This document shows, one piece after another, positions 1 through 7,913 of a stretch of DNA of 16,072 bases. Each line of letters starts with the position of its first letter. Position 1 is the first letter of the stretch. The stretch comes from Phycisphaerae bacterium (lineage in GTDB: Bacteria; Planctomycetota; Phycisphaerae; Phycisphaerales; Phycisphaeraceae): NCBI GenBank assembly GCA_002688155.1, contig NZCH01000115.1, forward strand, positions 1-16,072, given 5' to 3'. The notes beneath the pieces were generated by a model that saw only the letters and a list, made by a program, of their open reading frames with translations, was not told the origin of the DNA and did no database searches. The translations under genes were made by a program, and so were the position numbers.

Positions 1-1191
1 GGGCCGACAAGCGTGATCAACGCTTCGCTCGCCGGCGTGGTCGACTCAGCTCGAAAAAGCAATGCGATCGCACGTGTTTTTGGAATGCGGTTTGGCATTG
101 AAGGCGTGCTCGAAAATCATCTGCTGGATCTGTCCGCTGAATCATCAGGTACGCTCAAAGCGCTTCGCATGACGCCCAGCAGCGCGCTGGGTTCGAGCCG
201 ACTCAAACTCAAGGATGAACTCCTCGCGCCGATCCTGAGCACGCTCAGACGATTCAACGTGCGATACCTCTTTATGATTGGCGGCAATGACACGATGGAC
301 ACGATTCATCGCGTCACCGAATACGCAAAACGGCAAGGCTACGACATGGTTGGCATTGGCGTGTCAAAAACGGTCGACAACGACCTGTTCGGCACGGACC
401 ACACGCCCGGGTACCCCAGCGCGGCACGGTATGTCGCGTTGTCGGTGTTGCAAAGCGGGCGACTGGCGCGTGACATGCAACGCGTCGATCAATACGTGAT
501 CTTCCAGACGGTCGGCCGCAGCGCTGGTTGGTTGCCCGCCGCCGCCGCGTGCGCCAAACGTAAACAGGCGGATCCACCCCACATCATCCTCATGCCCGAG
601 CGGCCGTTTTCACGCAATAAGTTTCTGCACGCCGCCGCCGCTGCGCAGCGAAAGTACGGGTTCGTATCGATCGTTTGCGGTGAGGGTGTCAGCTACCGTG
701 ACGGCACGCCGGTGAGCGCTGCGACAACCCGTGACAAGTTCGGCAACACGGAATTCGGCGCGATGGGTGGCACCAGCGCCGCGATGATGCTGCACAAAAT
801 GATCGGTGACCGTTTCGGTTGGCGCGGTGAGTTTCAGGTCACCGAGTCGCTGATGATGTGTGCGGACGACCGCGCGGTGAAACTCGATATCAACGAAGCG
901 TACGGCTGCGGCCGAAAGGCCGTGCAACTCGCGCAGCGCGGGCGCGGAGACGTCATGGTCTGCATCAAACGCCTGTCCAAGTCCGGCGAGCCGTACCGCA
1001 GTGGCTACGATACGATCCCATTACAGGACGTGGCGAACAAGGAGCGCCCCATGCCCGACCGCTACATCAGCAAGGACGGGCTGTTCGTCACGAAAGCATT
1101 TTTGGAGTATGTTCGGCCGCTTGTCGGCGAATTGCCCGGGTATGCGGACTTATCGACCAGGCGCGCCAAGCCGCAAGCGGTTCGGAGTTAA
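1..1191 (+). CDS. 6-phosphofructokinase, probably PPi-dependent (5' end outside window)
   Basis: Phosphorylates fructose 6-phosphate at C1 in cytoplasmic glycolysis. The frame is open from base 1 and begins GPTSVINASLAGVV, the phosphate-donor loop that follows the first beta strand of phosphofructokinases. The true start is therefore upstream, and the GTG at 13 is an internal valine. Seen in order (numbering from base 1): GGNDT at about 94-98, SKTVDND at 122-128 with the catalytic aspartate, GTDHTPGYPSAARY, VGRSAGW near 171, and MPE near 198. Known for the family: aspartate in place of the second glycine of GGDGT, together with the lysine of the K-T-[IV]-D-N-D motif, marks pyrophosphate-using enzymes, so inferred donor is PPi rather than ATP. 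Asn stands where most have the first Asp of GGDD. A GGAG near the end of this gene can serve as ribosome site for the next gene 3 nt away, indicating an operon. Confidence 0.9.
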   Translation, partial: GPTSVINASLAGVVDSARKSNAIARVFGMRFGIEGVLENHLLDLSAESSGTLKALRMTPSSALGSSRLKLKDELLAPILSTLRRFNVRYLFMIGGNDTMDTIHRVTEYAKRQGYDMVGIGVSKTVDNDLFGTDHTPGYPSAARYVALSVLQSGRLARDMQRVDQYVIFQTVGRSAGWLPAAAACAKRKQADPPHIILMPERPFSRNKFLHAAAAAQRKYGFVSIVCGEGVSYRDGTPVSAATTRDKFGNTEFGAMGGTSAAMMLHKMIGDRFGWRGEFQVTESLMMCADDRAVKLDINEAYGCGRKAVQLAQRGRGDVMVCIKRLSKSGEPYRSGYDTIPLQDVANKERPMPDRYISKDGLFVTKAFLEYVRPLVGELPGYADLSTRRAKPQAVRS

Positions 1192-1194
1192 GCG

Positions 1195-2214
1195 ATGAAT
1201 CTGACGGACGCAAAATACGGTGATTTTGGATTGGTGCGCGACATGATGGCAGCGACCGACGTCGTCGAGTCGTTCGACACGCAGCAGATGCGCGACGTGG
1301 CGGCGCAGATCGCACTGACCGGGCGGCTGTTCATGACCGGTGAAGGATCGAGCAGGATTTTTCCTGCTAAGCAGGCAATCTGGCAGGCGCGGCGCCACGG
1401 GCTGGCCCTTGCCACGCACACTGAAAGCGCAAGGCAGGCGCAGGCATACGACCTGACCGGTTGGGCGGTATTCGCGCTGTCCAACTCTGGGCGCACCGCC
1501 GAGGTGATCCAACTGTTCGACCAACTGGCTGAATATAACCACCCGCATCGGTACAGCCTCACCGCATTCGAGGACACGAAGCTCGAATCGCTGGCAACGC
1601 AGGGTTTCGTGCTTTCGTGCGGAAAAGAAGGCGCGGTTGCCGCGACGAAGAGTGTGATCGAGCAGGCGCTGTTCTACGACTTGTTGCTTGATCACATCGC
1701 CGGTGAGGCAGCGCTTGCAGCGAAACTGCCCACGCTGGCACGGAAGATGCGCGATACGCTGACCATGTCAATTGATGACGGCATCACGCAGCGCATCGCG
1801 GACGCGCCGATGATTTACTGGGCCGGGCGCAACACCGGCGTCGCGGAGGAACTTACGCTCAAAACCAACGAGATCACCCGCAAGTCCGCCGACTTTCTCG
1901 AAGGCACGTACGCAGTACACGGTGTCGAAGAGGTGATGAACGCCCGGGACGTCGTGATCTGGATTGAGCCGTTCGAAGATCAGGAAGAAAAGTTCGAGGA
2001 AGTGCTGGTGAACGGTGTGGGCCTGTCGATCATCGCGATGTCCAGCCGCGACACGCGTTTTCCGACGATCAAATTGCCGGCGTCGGTCGATTTGGCCGGC
2101 TACATCTGCATGGCCGGTGGGTGGAACCTGCTGGTCGAGACCGGCATCCACCTGGGCATTGACCTGGACAAACCCCAGCGCGCACGCAAGGTCGGCAACG
2201 AGTTTGTCGGGTAG
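1195..2214 (+). CDS. SIS-domain sugar isomerase-like protein (GlmS C-terminal/AgaS type)
   Basis: A 339-residue protein with two SIS (sugar isomerase) domains and no glutaminase domain. Domain 1 spans about 30-180 and contains TGEGSSRIFPAKQA (48-61) and SNSGRTAEVI (96-105), the phosphosugar-binding loops. It continues to GKEGAVAATKSV, close to the GlmS helix. Domain 2 spans about 195-335 and contains YWAGRNTGVAEELTLKTNE, then a conserved-looking HGVEEV. Proteins of this layout act on phosphorylated amino sugars or on fructosamine phosphates (aldose-ketose isomerisation or deamination); the exact substrate cannot be read here. ATG at 1195 is preceded by GGAG about 7 nt upstream, inside the end of the phosphofructokinase gene, so translation is probably coupled. 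The pairing with phosphofructokinase suggests feeding of amino sugar or fructose phosphates into glycolysis (inference). It meets the next gene tail to tail with only 7 nt between stops. Confidence 0.85.
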   Translation: MNLTDAKYGDFGLVRDMMAATDVVESFDTQQMRDVAAQIALTGRLFMTGEGSSRIFPAKQAIWQARRHGLALATHTESARQAQAYDLTGWAVFALSNSGRTAEVIQLFDQLAEYNHPHRYSLTAFEDTKLESLATQGFVLSCGKEGAVAATKSVIEQALFYDLLLDHIAGEAALAAKLPTLARKMRDTLTMSIDDGITQRIADAPMIYWAGRNTGVAEELTLKTNEITRKSADFLEGTYAVHGVEEVMNARDVVIWIEPFEDQEEKFEEVLVNGVGLSIIAMSSRDTRFPTIKLPASVDLAGYICMAGGWNLLVETGIHLGIDLDKPQRARKVGNEFVG

Positions 2215-2221
2215 CGGAGGC

Positions 2222-3451
2222 TTACGCGCCGGTATCGCGCAGAACATGTCGATCACGTGCCATCGCACGTAACCGCGACTCGAGTGATGCGGACATTTCA
2301 GTTTCGCGCCGCGCCATCGCCGTGCGGGCCGTGTTGATGAACTTGTCCATGTTGTACGGTTGCGCCACGTGGTCGGTAAGAAATGTGAAGCGATCGACGA
2401 ACTTGGGCGAAAACCCACTGTGCGCGATCATCGCGCCCGTGCCGACGACGGCGCCGGTGTTGAGGCGTGTGCCGATGCCGGTGCGGACGTAATCTCCGAG
2501 TACGGGGCCCAGAAACGTACGACCAGTGTTCTGCGGCGTCGTGTCGGCGCTCAGTTGCATGCGGACGGGGCCGTACGTGTTTTTGAGGTTGCTCACGTTC
2601 GTGTCAGCGCCCAGGTTGCACCACTGGCCGATCAGTGCGTGGCCGACAAAGCCCTGATGTGCCTTATTGCTGTGGCTGTGGAAGATCGAAAACGCCACCT
2701 CACCGGACACCTTGCATTGCGGGCCGATCACCGTGTTGGGTCGTAGACTCGTGTGCGTGCCGATGACGCAGTTTGGCCCGACGTAACACGGGCCTTCGAT
2801 CGACACGAATGGATGTACCTGCGTGCCGTCATCGATCACGATCGGGCCGCGCGAGGTATCAAAGACGACCATTGGCGCGATGTCGGAATCGTTCGCGATT
2901 TGTACCAGGTTTCGAGTTTCGGCGTTCGGGTTTCGGGTACCGCGTTCGTTGTCGACCGGCACGTTTGACGCCTTCAGGTCGTCGAGCAGTGTTTTTTCGA
3001 GTTGGTCAAGGATGTGCCACGGGCGTTCGATCAACATGGGTTCAGGTGCTATTTGAATGTTGACGTTGGCTGGCGCTTGCCATTGTCTGATTGCCATGAG
3101 GTGTCGTACGTCGTCACGGTTGACATGCGCGGCGATGAGTTGGCCGTCCGATTGAATGAGCGCGGCGTTGTATGGCAGGTCGCGCACGACGTGCGGTTGT
3201 GTGATGCCGGTCCATCGGCCATTGATCAGCAGCACGGGCCCGTCATTGAGGTCGGCAAGTGTTGGCGCATCGGTGAGCGCGGTGAGTGCATCGGGCGAGA
3301 TGGTGGCGCTGACGGGTTGGCCGACGGCGCGTTCGATACGATGACGCGTGGTGACCGCACCGGTGCGCAGATCATAGACGGCGCGCAGGTCGAGCATGGG
3401 GCCCAGTGCACCGCGCTGGTCGTCGAAGATGGCGAGTTGGGGCGTTGACAT
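2222..3451 (-). CDS. GlmU-like sugar nucleotidyltransferase with left-handed beta-helix
   Basis: A 409-residue protein. The N-terminal part begins LAIFDDQRGALGPMLDLRAVYDLRTGA, matching the alternative GlmU-type nucleotidyltransferase fold in which FDD and the following Pro/Arg region bind nucleotide. From about residue 185 there are hexapeptide repeats (GPIVIDDGTQVHPFVSIEGP, VGPNCVIGTHTSLRPNTVIG, then LGPVLGDYVRTGIGTRLNTGAVVGTGAMI) that form an acyltransferase-type left-handed beta-helix. Inferred role: UDP-GlcNAc or related activated-sugar synthesis for cell wall or surface glycan. It lies 93 nt downstream of ftsI on the same strand and may be the last gene of that operon. Odd: the linker between domains contains RGTRNPNAETRN, encoded by a heptamer tandem repeat at 2911-2945. 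No clear Shine-Dalgarno precedes the ATG at 3451. The precise acyl acceptor and sugar are unknown. Confidence 0.8.
   Translation of the reverse strand: MSTPQLAIFDDQRGALGPMLDLRAVYDLRTGAVTTRHRIERAVGQPVSATISPDALTALTDAPTLADLNDGPVLLINGRWTGITQPHVVRDLPYNAALIQSDGQLIAAHVNRDDVRHLMAIRQWQAPANVNIQIAPEPMLIERPWHILDQLEKTLLDDLKASNVPVDNERGTRNPNAETRNLVQIANDSDIAPMVVFDTSRGPIVIDDGTQVHPFVSIEGPCYVGPNCVIGTHTSLRPNTVIGPQCKVSGEVAFSIFHSHSNKAHQGFVGHALIGQWCNLGADTNVSNLKNTYGPVRMQLSADTTPQNTGRTFLGPVLGDYVRTGIGTRLNTGAVVGTGAMIAHSGFSPKFVDRFTFLTDHVAQPYNMDKFINTARTAMARRETEMSASLESRLRAMARDRHVLRDTGA
2911..2945. repeat. Heptamer tandem repeat inside a coding region
   Basis: On the + strand five 7-base units follow one another: TTCGAGT, TTCGGCG, TTCGGGT, TTCGGGT, ACCGCGT. 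Read on the - strand in the nucleotidyltransferase frame it gives RGTRNPNAETRN, exactly at the linker between the catalytic and beta-helix domains. It matches the unit of the intergenic repeat at 7847-7874, so the same repeat family appears both inside and between genes. The frame is kept because three heptamers equal seven codons. Confidence 0.7.
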
Positions 3452-3466
3452 CCGTGCGTCTGGGTT

Positions 3467-3489
3467 TGAGCGCTGAGCCGTGAGCGGCT
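3467..3489. repeat. Heptamer repeat with small hairpin downstream of ftsI
   Basis: Three units TGAGCGC, TGAGCCG and TGAGCGG lie head to tail at 3467-3487 in the 93-nt gap between ftsI and the nucleotidyltransferase gene. The last two create a hairpin AGCCG-TGAG-CGGCT at 3476-3489 with a 5-bp stem and 4-nt loop. No T-run follows on either strand, so a role as an intrinsic terminator is doubtful; attenuation between the two genes is possible. Confidence 0.5.
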
Positions 3490-3544
3490 ATCGGATGTAT
3501 CGGTCGGTTGGCGGGGCGACTGCGGTGGGGATGGGCCTACGCGA

Positions 3545-5341
3545 TCAGTGTGAAACCAGTTGTACCGGTCGCGGATCGTCATCGTGGGGGTCATTGGGCG
3601 TAACGCCCAGATAGGGCAGTACCTGTTCGACCACCTGTTTGACGGGTGGCGCAGCGACGATGCCGCCATAGTAGCCGATCTGTTTATCGGGCCGGTGAAT
3701 AAAACACCCTATGACGATGCGCGGCCGGTCATATGGCGCGCCGGCGAGGAACGACGCAACGTACTGGTCAGCTTCATATCCGCCATGGACGCGGTCAGGT
3801 ACCTGTGCGGTGCCGGTTTTGCCGAACAGGTCGTACATCTTCGAGTTGGCGCGGCGCCCCGTTCCCTCGCTCACCACGCGGCGCAGCACGTACCGCGTCA
3901 CATCGGCGGTCTGCCCGCCGATCACACGCTCGCCCGCTGCGTCGCCGTCAACTGCGAAGATCGTCGGCCGAAGCAGTACCCCCCCGTTGGCGAACACGCA
4001 AAACGCGCGTGTCAACTGCATCGCGGTCACCGCGATCTCCTGGCCCATGGGCACACTTGTGATCGTGTACTTTGACCACCGCCGCACCGGGTGCACGATG
4101 CCTACGGCTTCGCCCGGCAACTCGTTGCCTGCCACGACGCCAAAACCAAATCGTCGAACCGCGTCATGCATGCGCCGGGGACCCAGCCGCATCCCGACTT
4201 GTCCCATACCGATGTTGCTGGACTTGATCAGGACACCATCCCACGTTTGCAGCCCATTGGCGTGCGCATCGTGGAGTACGCGGCCAAACGGCAGGCGATA
4301 CGCTCCGCTTGTCGTGCAGTCAATCATTTCGTCCAGATGCACGACACCCGCCTGAGTCGCCGCCGCCCAAACAAACGGCTTGAACGTCGAACCGGGCTCG
4401 AACACGTCGGTCACGCAGCGGTTGCGCCGAAGGTCCGCGTTCGAACCGGCCAGTTTATTTGGATCAAACGGCGGGTAGTTCGCCATCGCCAGGATTTCAC
4501 CCGTCCGCGGGTTGATCGCGATCATGTTGCCGTGGGAGGCTTTGTACCGCTGACACGTCACGGCCAGCTGCTGCTCGGCGATGTGCTGGATGGTGACGTC
4601 GATGCTCAGCCGCACGTCCTGTCCGTCGCGTGGCGGCTGATGTTGGTTGTCCGTCGCCCACAGCGGTCGTCGCCGGGCATCGCGCAGATAAGCGATGCGG
4701 CCTCCTGCTGGTGACAACTGGCTGTTGAGTGTCAGTTCGAGCCCTTCCAGACCGCGACGGTCCACCCCCACAACGCCCAGCACCTGCCCCGCAAGGTTGC
4801 CATGCGGGTATAGCCGCGCCAGGCGACGCTGCGTCGCCAGCCCGGGCAAACGCGGCATGGCCCGCAAACGCGCGTCACGCTCGTGCGACAACCACGGGTC
4901 AATCACGACATAACGCGAGTCAAACCGCCGGCTGATGACCTGCTCCACGTGTGCCGGGTCGTAACCCAACCCGTACCCCAAACGCTCAGAGAACGTGTTG
5001 GGATCGTCGATCAGCATCGGGTCGACGAACAGCCGCTTCACGACCTTGGTGACTGCCAGCGCGCGCCCGTCGCGTGAATAGATTGTGCCGCGTCTACCGA
5101 ACAAACTCGCGATACTCGACTGTGATCCCGCAAGCTGCGTGATGGATGTTTGCGGGCGAGCCTGTAATTGCCATACGCGCCCGATCAGCCCCGCGAACAC
5201 CAGTGTCATGATGACCGCGGCAGTCCACGCAATGACAACAGGCCGGCGTCGTGCGTCGGCCTGCTGGAACATGTTGGTGGTACCGGGAGATCGAGGGGGG
5301 CTTTGTTTGAAGGGGGGCAACTGGATGGCACGACCTCGCAT
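3545..5341 (-). CDS. ftsI: Peptidoglycan transpeptidase FtsI / class B penicillin-binding protein
   Basis: Cross-links peptidoglycan at the division septum; anchored in the inner membrane with the catalytic domain in the periplasm. About 598 residues from ATG 5341, typical for FtsI. Features in order: a proline-rich cytoplasmic tail, one transmembrane helix at about 35-56 (VVIAWTAAVIMTLVFAGLIG), a dimerisation region with RGTIYSRDGRALA near 85-97, then the transpeptidase domain. That domain has STFK at 318-321 (active serine), SSN at 374-376 and KTGTAQ at 508-513, all three class B PBP motifs being intact. No glycosyltransferase domain is present. Start choice: a TTG at 5350 would overlap the FtsL-like stop codon, ATG 5341 lies 5 nt beyond it, and ATG 5272 (MFQQADARRR) would leave a shorter tail; ATG 5341 is preferred but the ribosome site is poor for all three. 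Translation is probably coupled to the upstream gene. Confidence 0.93.
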   Translation of the reverse strand: MRGRAIQLPPFKQSPPRSPGTTNMFQQADARRRPVVIAWTAAVIMTLVFAGLIGRVWQLQARPQTSITQLAGSQSSIASLFGRRGTIYSRDGRALAVTKVVKRLFVDPMLIDDPNTFSERLGYGLGYDPAHVEQVISRRFDSRYVVIDPWLSHERDARLRAMPRLPGLATQRRLARLYPHGNLAGQVLGVVGVDRRGLEGLELTLNSQLSPAGGRIAYLRDARRRPLWATDNQHQPPRDGQDVRLSIDVTIQHIAEQQLAVTCQRYKASHGNMIAINPRTGEILAMANYPPFDPNKLAGSNADLRRNRCVTDVFEPGSTFKPFVWAAATQAGVVHLDEMIDCTTSGAYRLPFGRVLHDAHANGLQTWDGVLIKSSNIGMGQVGMRLGPRRMHDAVRRFGFGVVAGNELPGEAVGIVHPVRRWSKYTITSVPMGQEIAVTAMQLTRAFCVFANGGVLLRPTIFAVDGDAAGERVIGGQTADVTRYVLRRVVSEGTGRRANSKMYDLFGKTGTAQVPDRVHGGYEADQYVASFLAGAPYDRPRIVIGCFIHRPDKQIGYYGGIVAAPPVKQVVEQVLPYLGVTPNDPHDDDPRPVQLVSH

Positions 5342-5346
5342 TACGG

Positions 5347-5733
5347 TCAATCGAGGTGCGCGAGCACCGTGGTTTTGGTCGTCGCGCTGCTTTGTGCGAC
5401 GCCACCTGAACCGCCATTGTTGCGATGCTGCATCACGTCACCGGTGCCAGGTGTCACGGACTCGAGCGTCAGTCCCGCATGCTCGACCGACGCGCGCAAC
5501 GTCGCCGGTGTCAAACGCTGGGCCAGCGCCGTCTGGTATCGCCAAAGAGCGTGTCGCGACTCGTCAATCCGAATGTGCGTCAGCACCATCTCGTGTGCCA
5601 GACGTACGCGCGACTGCCGGAGGTGCAACAGGCAAAGGCCCATTGCTGCAAAGACCAACGTCATGGTGAACAGCTTCAAGTACATCGTGTTCGTTGAATT
5701 CTCAAATGGTTTTCGCGCGCGAAACAGACTCAT
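5347..5733 (-). CDS. ftsL: FtsL-like septum protein
   Basis: A 128-residue bitopic protein. A basic cytoplasmic start (MSLFRARKPF) precedes a single membrane helix at about 18-37 (MYLKLFTMTLVFAAMGLCLL), then a heptad-like helical stretch (HLRQSRVRLAHEMVLTHIRIDESRHALWRYQTALAQR) and a low-complexity Ser/Gly/Thr tail. Size, topology and place directly before ftsI match FtsL, which forms a complex with FtsB and FtsQ and helps activate FtsW/FtsI. FtsL sequences diverge strongly, so the call rests on position and architecture rather than on motifs. Its ATG overlaps the stop of the upstream LysM gene by 4 nt (ATGA), and its TGA at 5347-5349 abuts the ftsI start, which supports a real co-translated gene. 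Confidence 0.65.
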   Translation of the reverse strand: MSLFRARKPFENSTNTMYLKLFTMTLVFAAMGLCLLHLRQSRVRLAHEMVLTHIRIDESRHALWRYQTALAQRLTPATLRASVEHAGLTLESVTPGTGDVMQHRNNGGSGGVAQSSATTKTTVLAHLD

Positions 5734-6887
5734 TGTGGCAGCGTGAGCGTCTGTCCGGGCGTGATGGAATGTGGATCGTTCAGCATGTCGCGGTTAACCT
5801 GGTACAGAACGTGCCACCTGTCGCCGCTGCCGAGCATTCTGCGCGCGATCGTAATCAGTGAATCGTTGGGCTTAACGACGTACTGCTTGTCCGGCGCCGC
5901 GCTGTCACGGGGCTGGGGCGCGTCCGCGGCGGGTACGCGTTCGTGTACAGTCGCGTCCGTCGGCCCGGGCAGCCGCAGCACCATCCCGGCCCGCAGATCT
6001 TCGGGTTTGGCCAGTTGATCGCGATTGGCCTGAAGCAGCGTCCGCCAGTTGCGCCAAGAACCCAGATGCACCTCGGCGAGTTTACTCAACGTGTCACCCG
6101 TTGTGGTTTCGATTGTCCATCCGCGCTGGCGCTGGGGTTGCGGGTCGGTCGGCAGGACGCGCGGTTGCGGCGGGTCTGTCGCCGGGTCGGCGTGCTGCTG
6201 CGGTGCTGACGTCTCCTGCTCAAGTTGCGGGATGCGCAACGTGATGCCGGGGCGGATAAGTCCGTTTTTGCCGACGCGCCGGGGGTTCGCCTTCGCGATG
6301 ATCCGCCACTTGTTGCCGTCACCGTAGAACCTTTGGGTGATCTCGTAGAGGGTTTCACCCGACTTGACGATGTGCTCCTGGTACTGCTTTCGCGTGGGAT
6401 TCGCTTCGACGGTGTAAATCTTCCCCGACCGGGCGGAACGCGTTGGCTGCCCGACATTCTGGTTCGACTGCATCACGCTACGCGCCCCCACGCCGTTGTC
6501 CGTTGGCGGATCAACATTAGTTCGAGAAGCCGCCAAGCCCGGCATGGCCCTGTCATTTGAGGCAGGCGTTTGCCCGGCCGACGGGGTTTCCGTCATTTCG
6601 TGCGGTTGCGGGATCGGGTTCTCGGGTGCAGGATTGTTGGTCGTGACGCGACCTCCATGGCTCGTCGTCGTGTTTGCGGTTGCATTGCTGTCGGCACTCG
6701 TCGTCCCGGCCGGGTCGTCGATCAGATCATCATCTTGCACGATCACGTCGGCCGCGCCAGGTGAAAAGTCCGTAAACGTGTCACGGTTCGCGACGGAGAG
6801 GTGATCGCTGACCACGATGCCGATCAGCAGGATGACGCCTAGCCCCACAAGCAGTCCGAATTTGGTTTCACGTGTCATGCGATTCAT
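5730..6887 (-). CDS. Membrane-anchored protein with three LysM domains
   Basis: A 385-residue protein, probably exported and peptidoglycan-binding. A single N-terminal hydrophobic helix at about 10-27 (FGLLVGLGVILLIGIVVS) serves as anchor. A Pro/Thr/Asn-rich linker to about 155 follows, and then three LysM repeats at about 171-220, 257-307 and 336-384. Each has the [D/S]xL...I/L...GxxxxW....AN pattern and ends in a PG..L.[IL]P strand. LysM binds N-acetylglucosamine chains of peptidoglycan. There is no catalytic domain. The gene overlaps rsmH by up to 20 nt and FtsL by 4 nt (ATGA), so it is an integral part of the division operon. A second ATG at 6878 has GGAA 9 nt upstream and is an equally good start. 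Inferred role: tether or recruiter of division proteins to septal glycan. It is not a standard member of this cluster in model bacteria. Confidence 0.85.
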   Translation of the reverse strand: MNRMTRETKFGLLVGLGVILLIGIVVSDHLSVANRDTFTDFSPGAADVIVQDDDLIDDPAGTTSADSNATANTTTSHGGRVTTNNPAPENPIPQPHEMTETPSAGQTPASNDRAMPGLAASRTNVDPPTDNGVGARSVMQSNQNVGQPTRSARSGKIYTVEANPTRKQYQEHIVKSGETLYEITQRFYGDGNKWRIIAKANPRRVGKNGLIRPGITLRIPQLEQETSAPQQHADPATDPPQPRVLPTDPQPQRQRGWTIETTTGDTLSKLAEVHLGSWRNWRTLLQANRDQLAKPEDLRAGMVLRLPGPTDATVHERVPAADAPQPRDSAAPDKQYVVKPNDSLITIARRMLGSGDRWHVLYQVNRDMLNDPHSITPGQTLTLPQ

Positions 6888-7827
6888 TTCCGTTGTGGCG
6901 GGTGTCTGGTGCGGTGTGCATCCTGCAGGCGCGAAGTTTGGCGGACCGGCTTCGCGGGTTGCGATTGCATTCGTGTTCGTCGGCCATGCGCGGCTTTGGC
7001 GTCAGGACCGTGGCAATGCCTTGGCGCGCCCAGACGCTCATCGCACGCTTGATCGGCCGATCCTCCAGCGAATGGAAACTGATCAGCCCAATACGCGCCT
7101 CGGAAGACTCGCCCGTGATCGCCGGCAGGTCCGCCAGCAGCCGATCCAGCGCCTCAAGTTCGCCGTTGACGGCGATGCGAAGCGCCATGAAGGTGCGTGT
7201 CGCCGGGTCGATCCGCACGCGCGTGCCTGCGCGGCCGTAAATCTCGCGGACCAAGCGCGCCAATTCGCCCGTTGTTTTGATCGGCGTGGCGCGCCGCACG
7301 GCGACAATTTTGGCCGCGATTTTTCGGCTCAAACGCTCCTCGCCCAGTCGCCAGAGCGCGTCCGCCAAGTCTCCCTCGCCAATCGTGTTCACCAGGTCCG
7401 CCGCCGACTGGCCAAGCGACGGGTCCAGCCGCATGTCCAACGGTCCGTCCGACGAAAACGACAGGCCTCGTGACGCGTCGGACATCTGATTCGACGAGAA
7501 ACCAAGGTCCGCCAGCACGACGTTCGCGCAGGTGACGCCCAGGTCGGTGAGTACCTGCAGCGCCCCGGCGAAGTTGCTGTGCACCAGGTCGACGGTCACG
7601 CCGTGCTTGTCCGCTACCGGCGTCAGCCGCTGGCGCGCCGCCGCCAGATTGTGCGGGTCCATGTCAAGGCCCACATACCGCCCGCCAGGCCTGATTCGCG
7701 GCACGATCGCCGAGGCATGGCCCCCAAGGCCAACTGTGCAGTCGAGCACCACCTCGCCCGCCTGAGGCGCCAGCAACTCAAGCACCGGCTCAAGCAACAC
7801 AGGTTCGTGACGTGACGTGTCGGTCAT
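6868..7827 (-). CDS. rsmH: 16S rRNA (cytosine1402-N4)-methyltransferase RsmH (MraW)
   Basis: Uses S-adenosylmethionine to methylate N4 of C1402 in the ribosomal P site. 319 residues from ATG 7827, the normal family length. Motifs: HEPVLLEPVLELL at the start, the SAM loop DCTVGLGGHA near 29-38, GLDMD, then VLADLGFSSNQMSDASRG and FSSDGPLDMRLD, and near the end LISFHSLEDRPIKRAM. All are diagnostic. The frame stays open upstream to 7893, but that extension reads through a heptamer repeat (GHPKPGTRNPN) and family proteins start as MTDTSRHEPVLL does. No Shine-Dalgarno is visible, and a TATGCT at 7840-7845 would place transcription start only a few bases before the ATG. First gene of the division cluster here; mraZ, usual upstream neighbour, is absent and hslV diverges instead. 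Confidence 0.95.
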   Translation of the reverse strand: MTDTSRHEPVLLEPVLELLAPQAGEVVLDCTVGLGGHASAIVPRIRPGGRYVGLDMDPHNLAAARQRLTPVADKHGVTVDLVHSNFAGALQVLTDLGVTCANVVLADLGFSSNQMSDASRGLSFSSDGPLDMRLDPSLGQSAADLVNTIGEGDLADALWRLGEERLSRKIAAKIVAVRRATPIKTTGELARLVREIYGRAGTRVRIDPATRTFMALRIAVNGELEALDRLLADLPAITGESSEARIGLISFHSLEDRPIKRAMSVWARQGIATVLTPKPRMADEHECNRNPRSRSAKLRACRMHTAPDTRHNGNESHDT

Positions 7828-7846
7828 TGTGACAATTGGAGCATAA

Positions 7847-7874
7847 TTCGGGTTCCGGGTTCCGGGTTTTGGGT
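7847..7874. repeat. Intergenic heptamer tandem repeat
   Basis: Four 7-base units on the + strand: TTCGGGT, TCCGGGT, TCCGGGT and TTTGGGT. They lie between rsmH and hslV, just upstream of a possible -10 element for rsmH at 7840-7845, so they occupy the position where a -35 would be expected. The same family of units recurs inside the nucleotidyltransferase gene at 2911-2945. Confidence 0.8.
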
Positions 7875-7913
7875 GTCCTGCGGTAATTCTCATCAGGTCG
7901 TTGGGTGCCTGGG

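Noticed and set aside
7828..7893. N-terminal extension of RsmH (GHPKPGTRNPN)
   Set aside because: It is the translation of the heptamer repeat and the proposed promoter; RsmH proteins start at the MTDTSRHEPVLL position.
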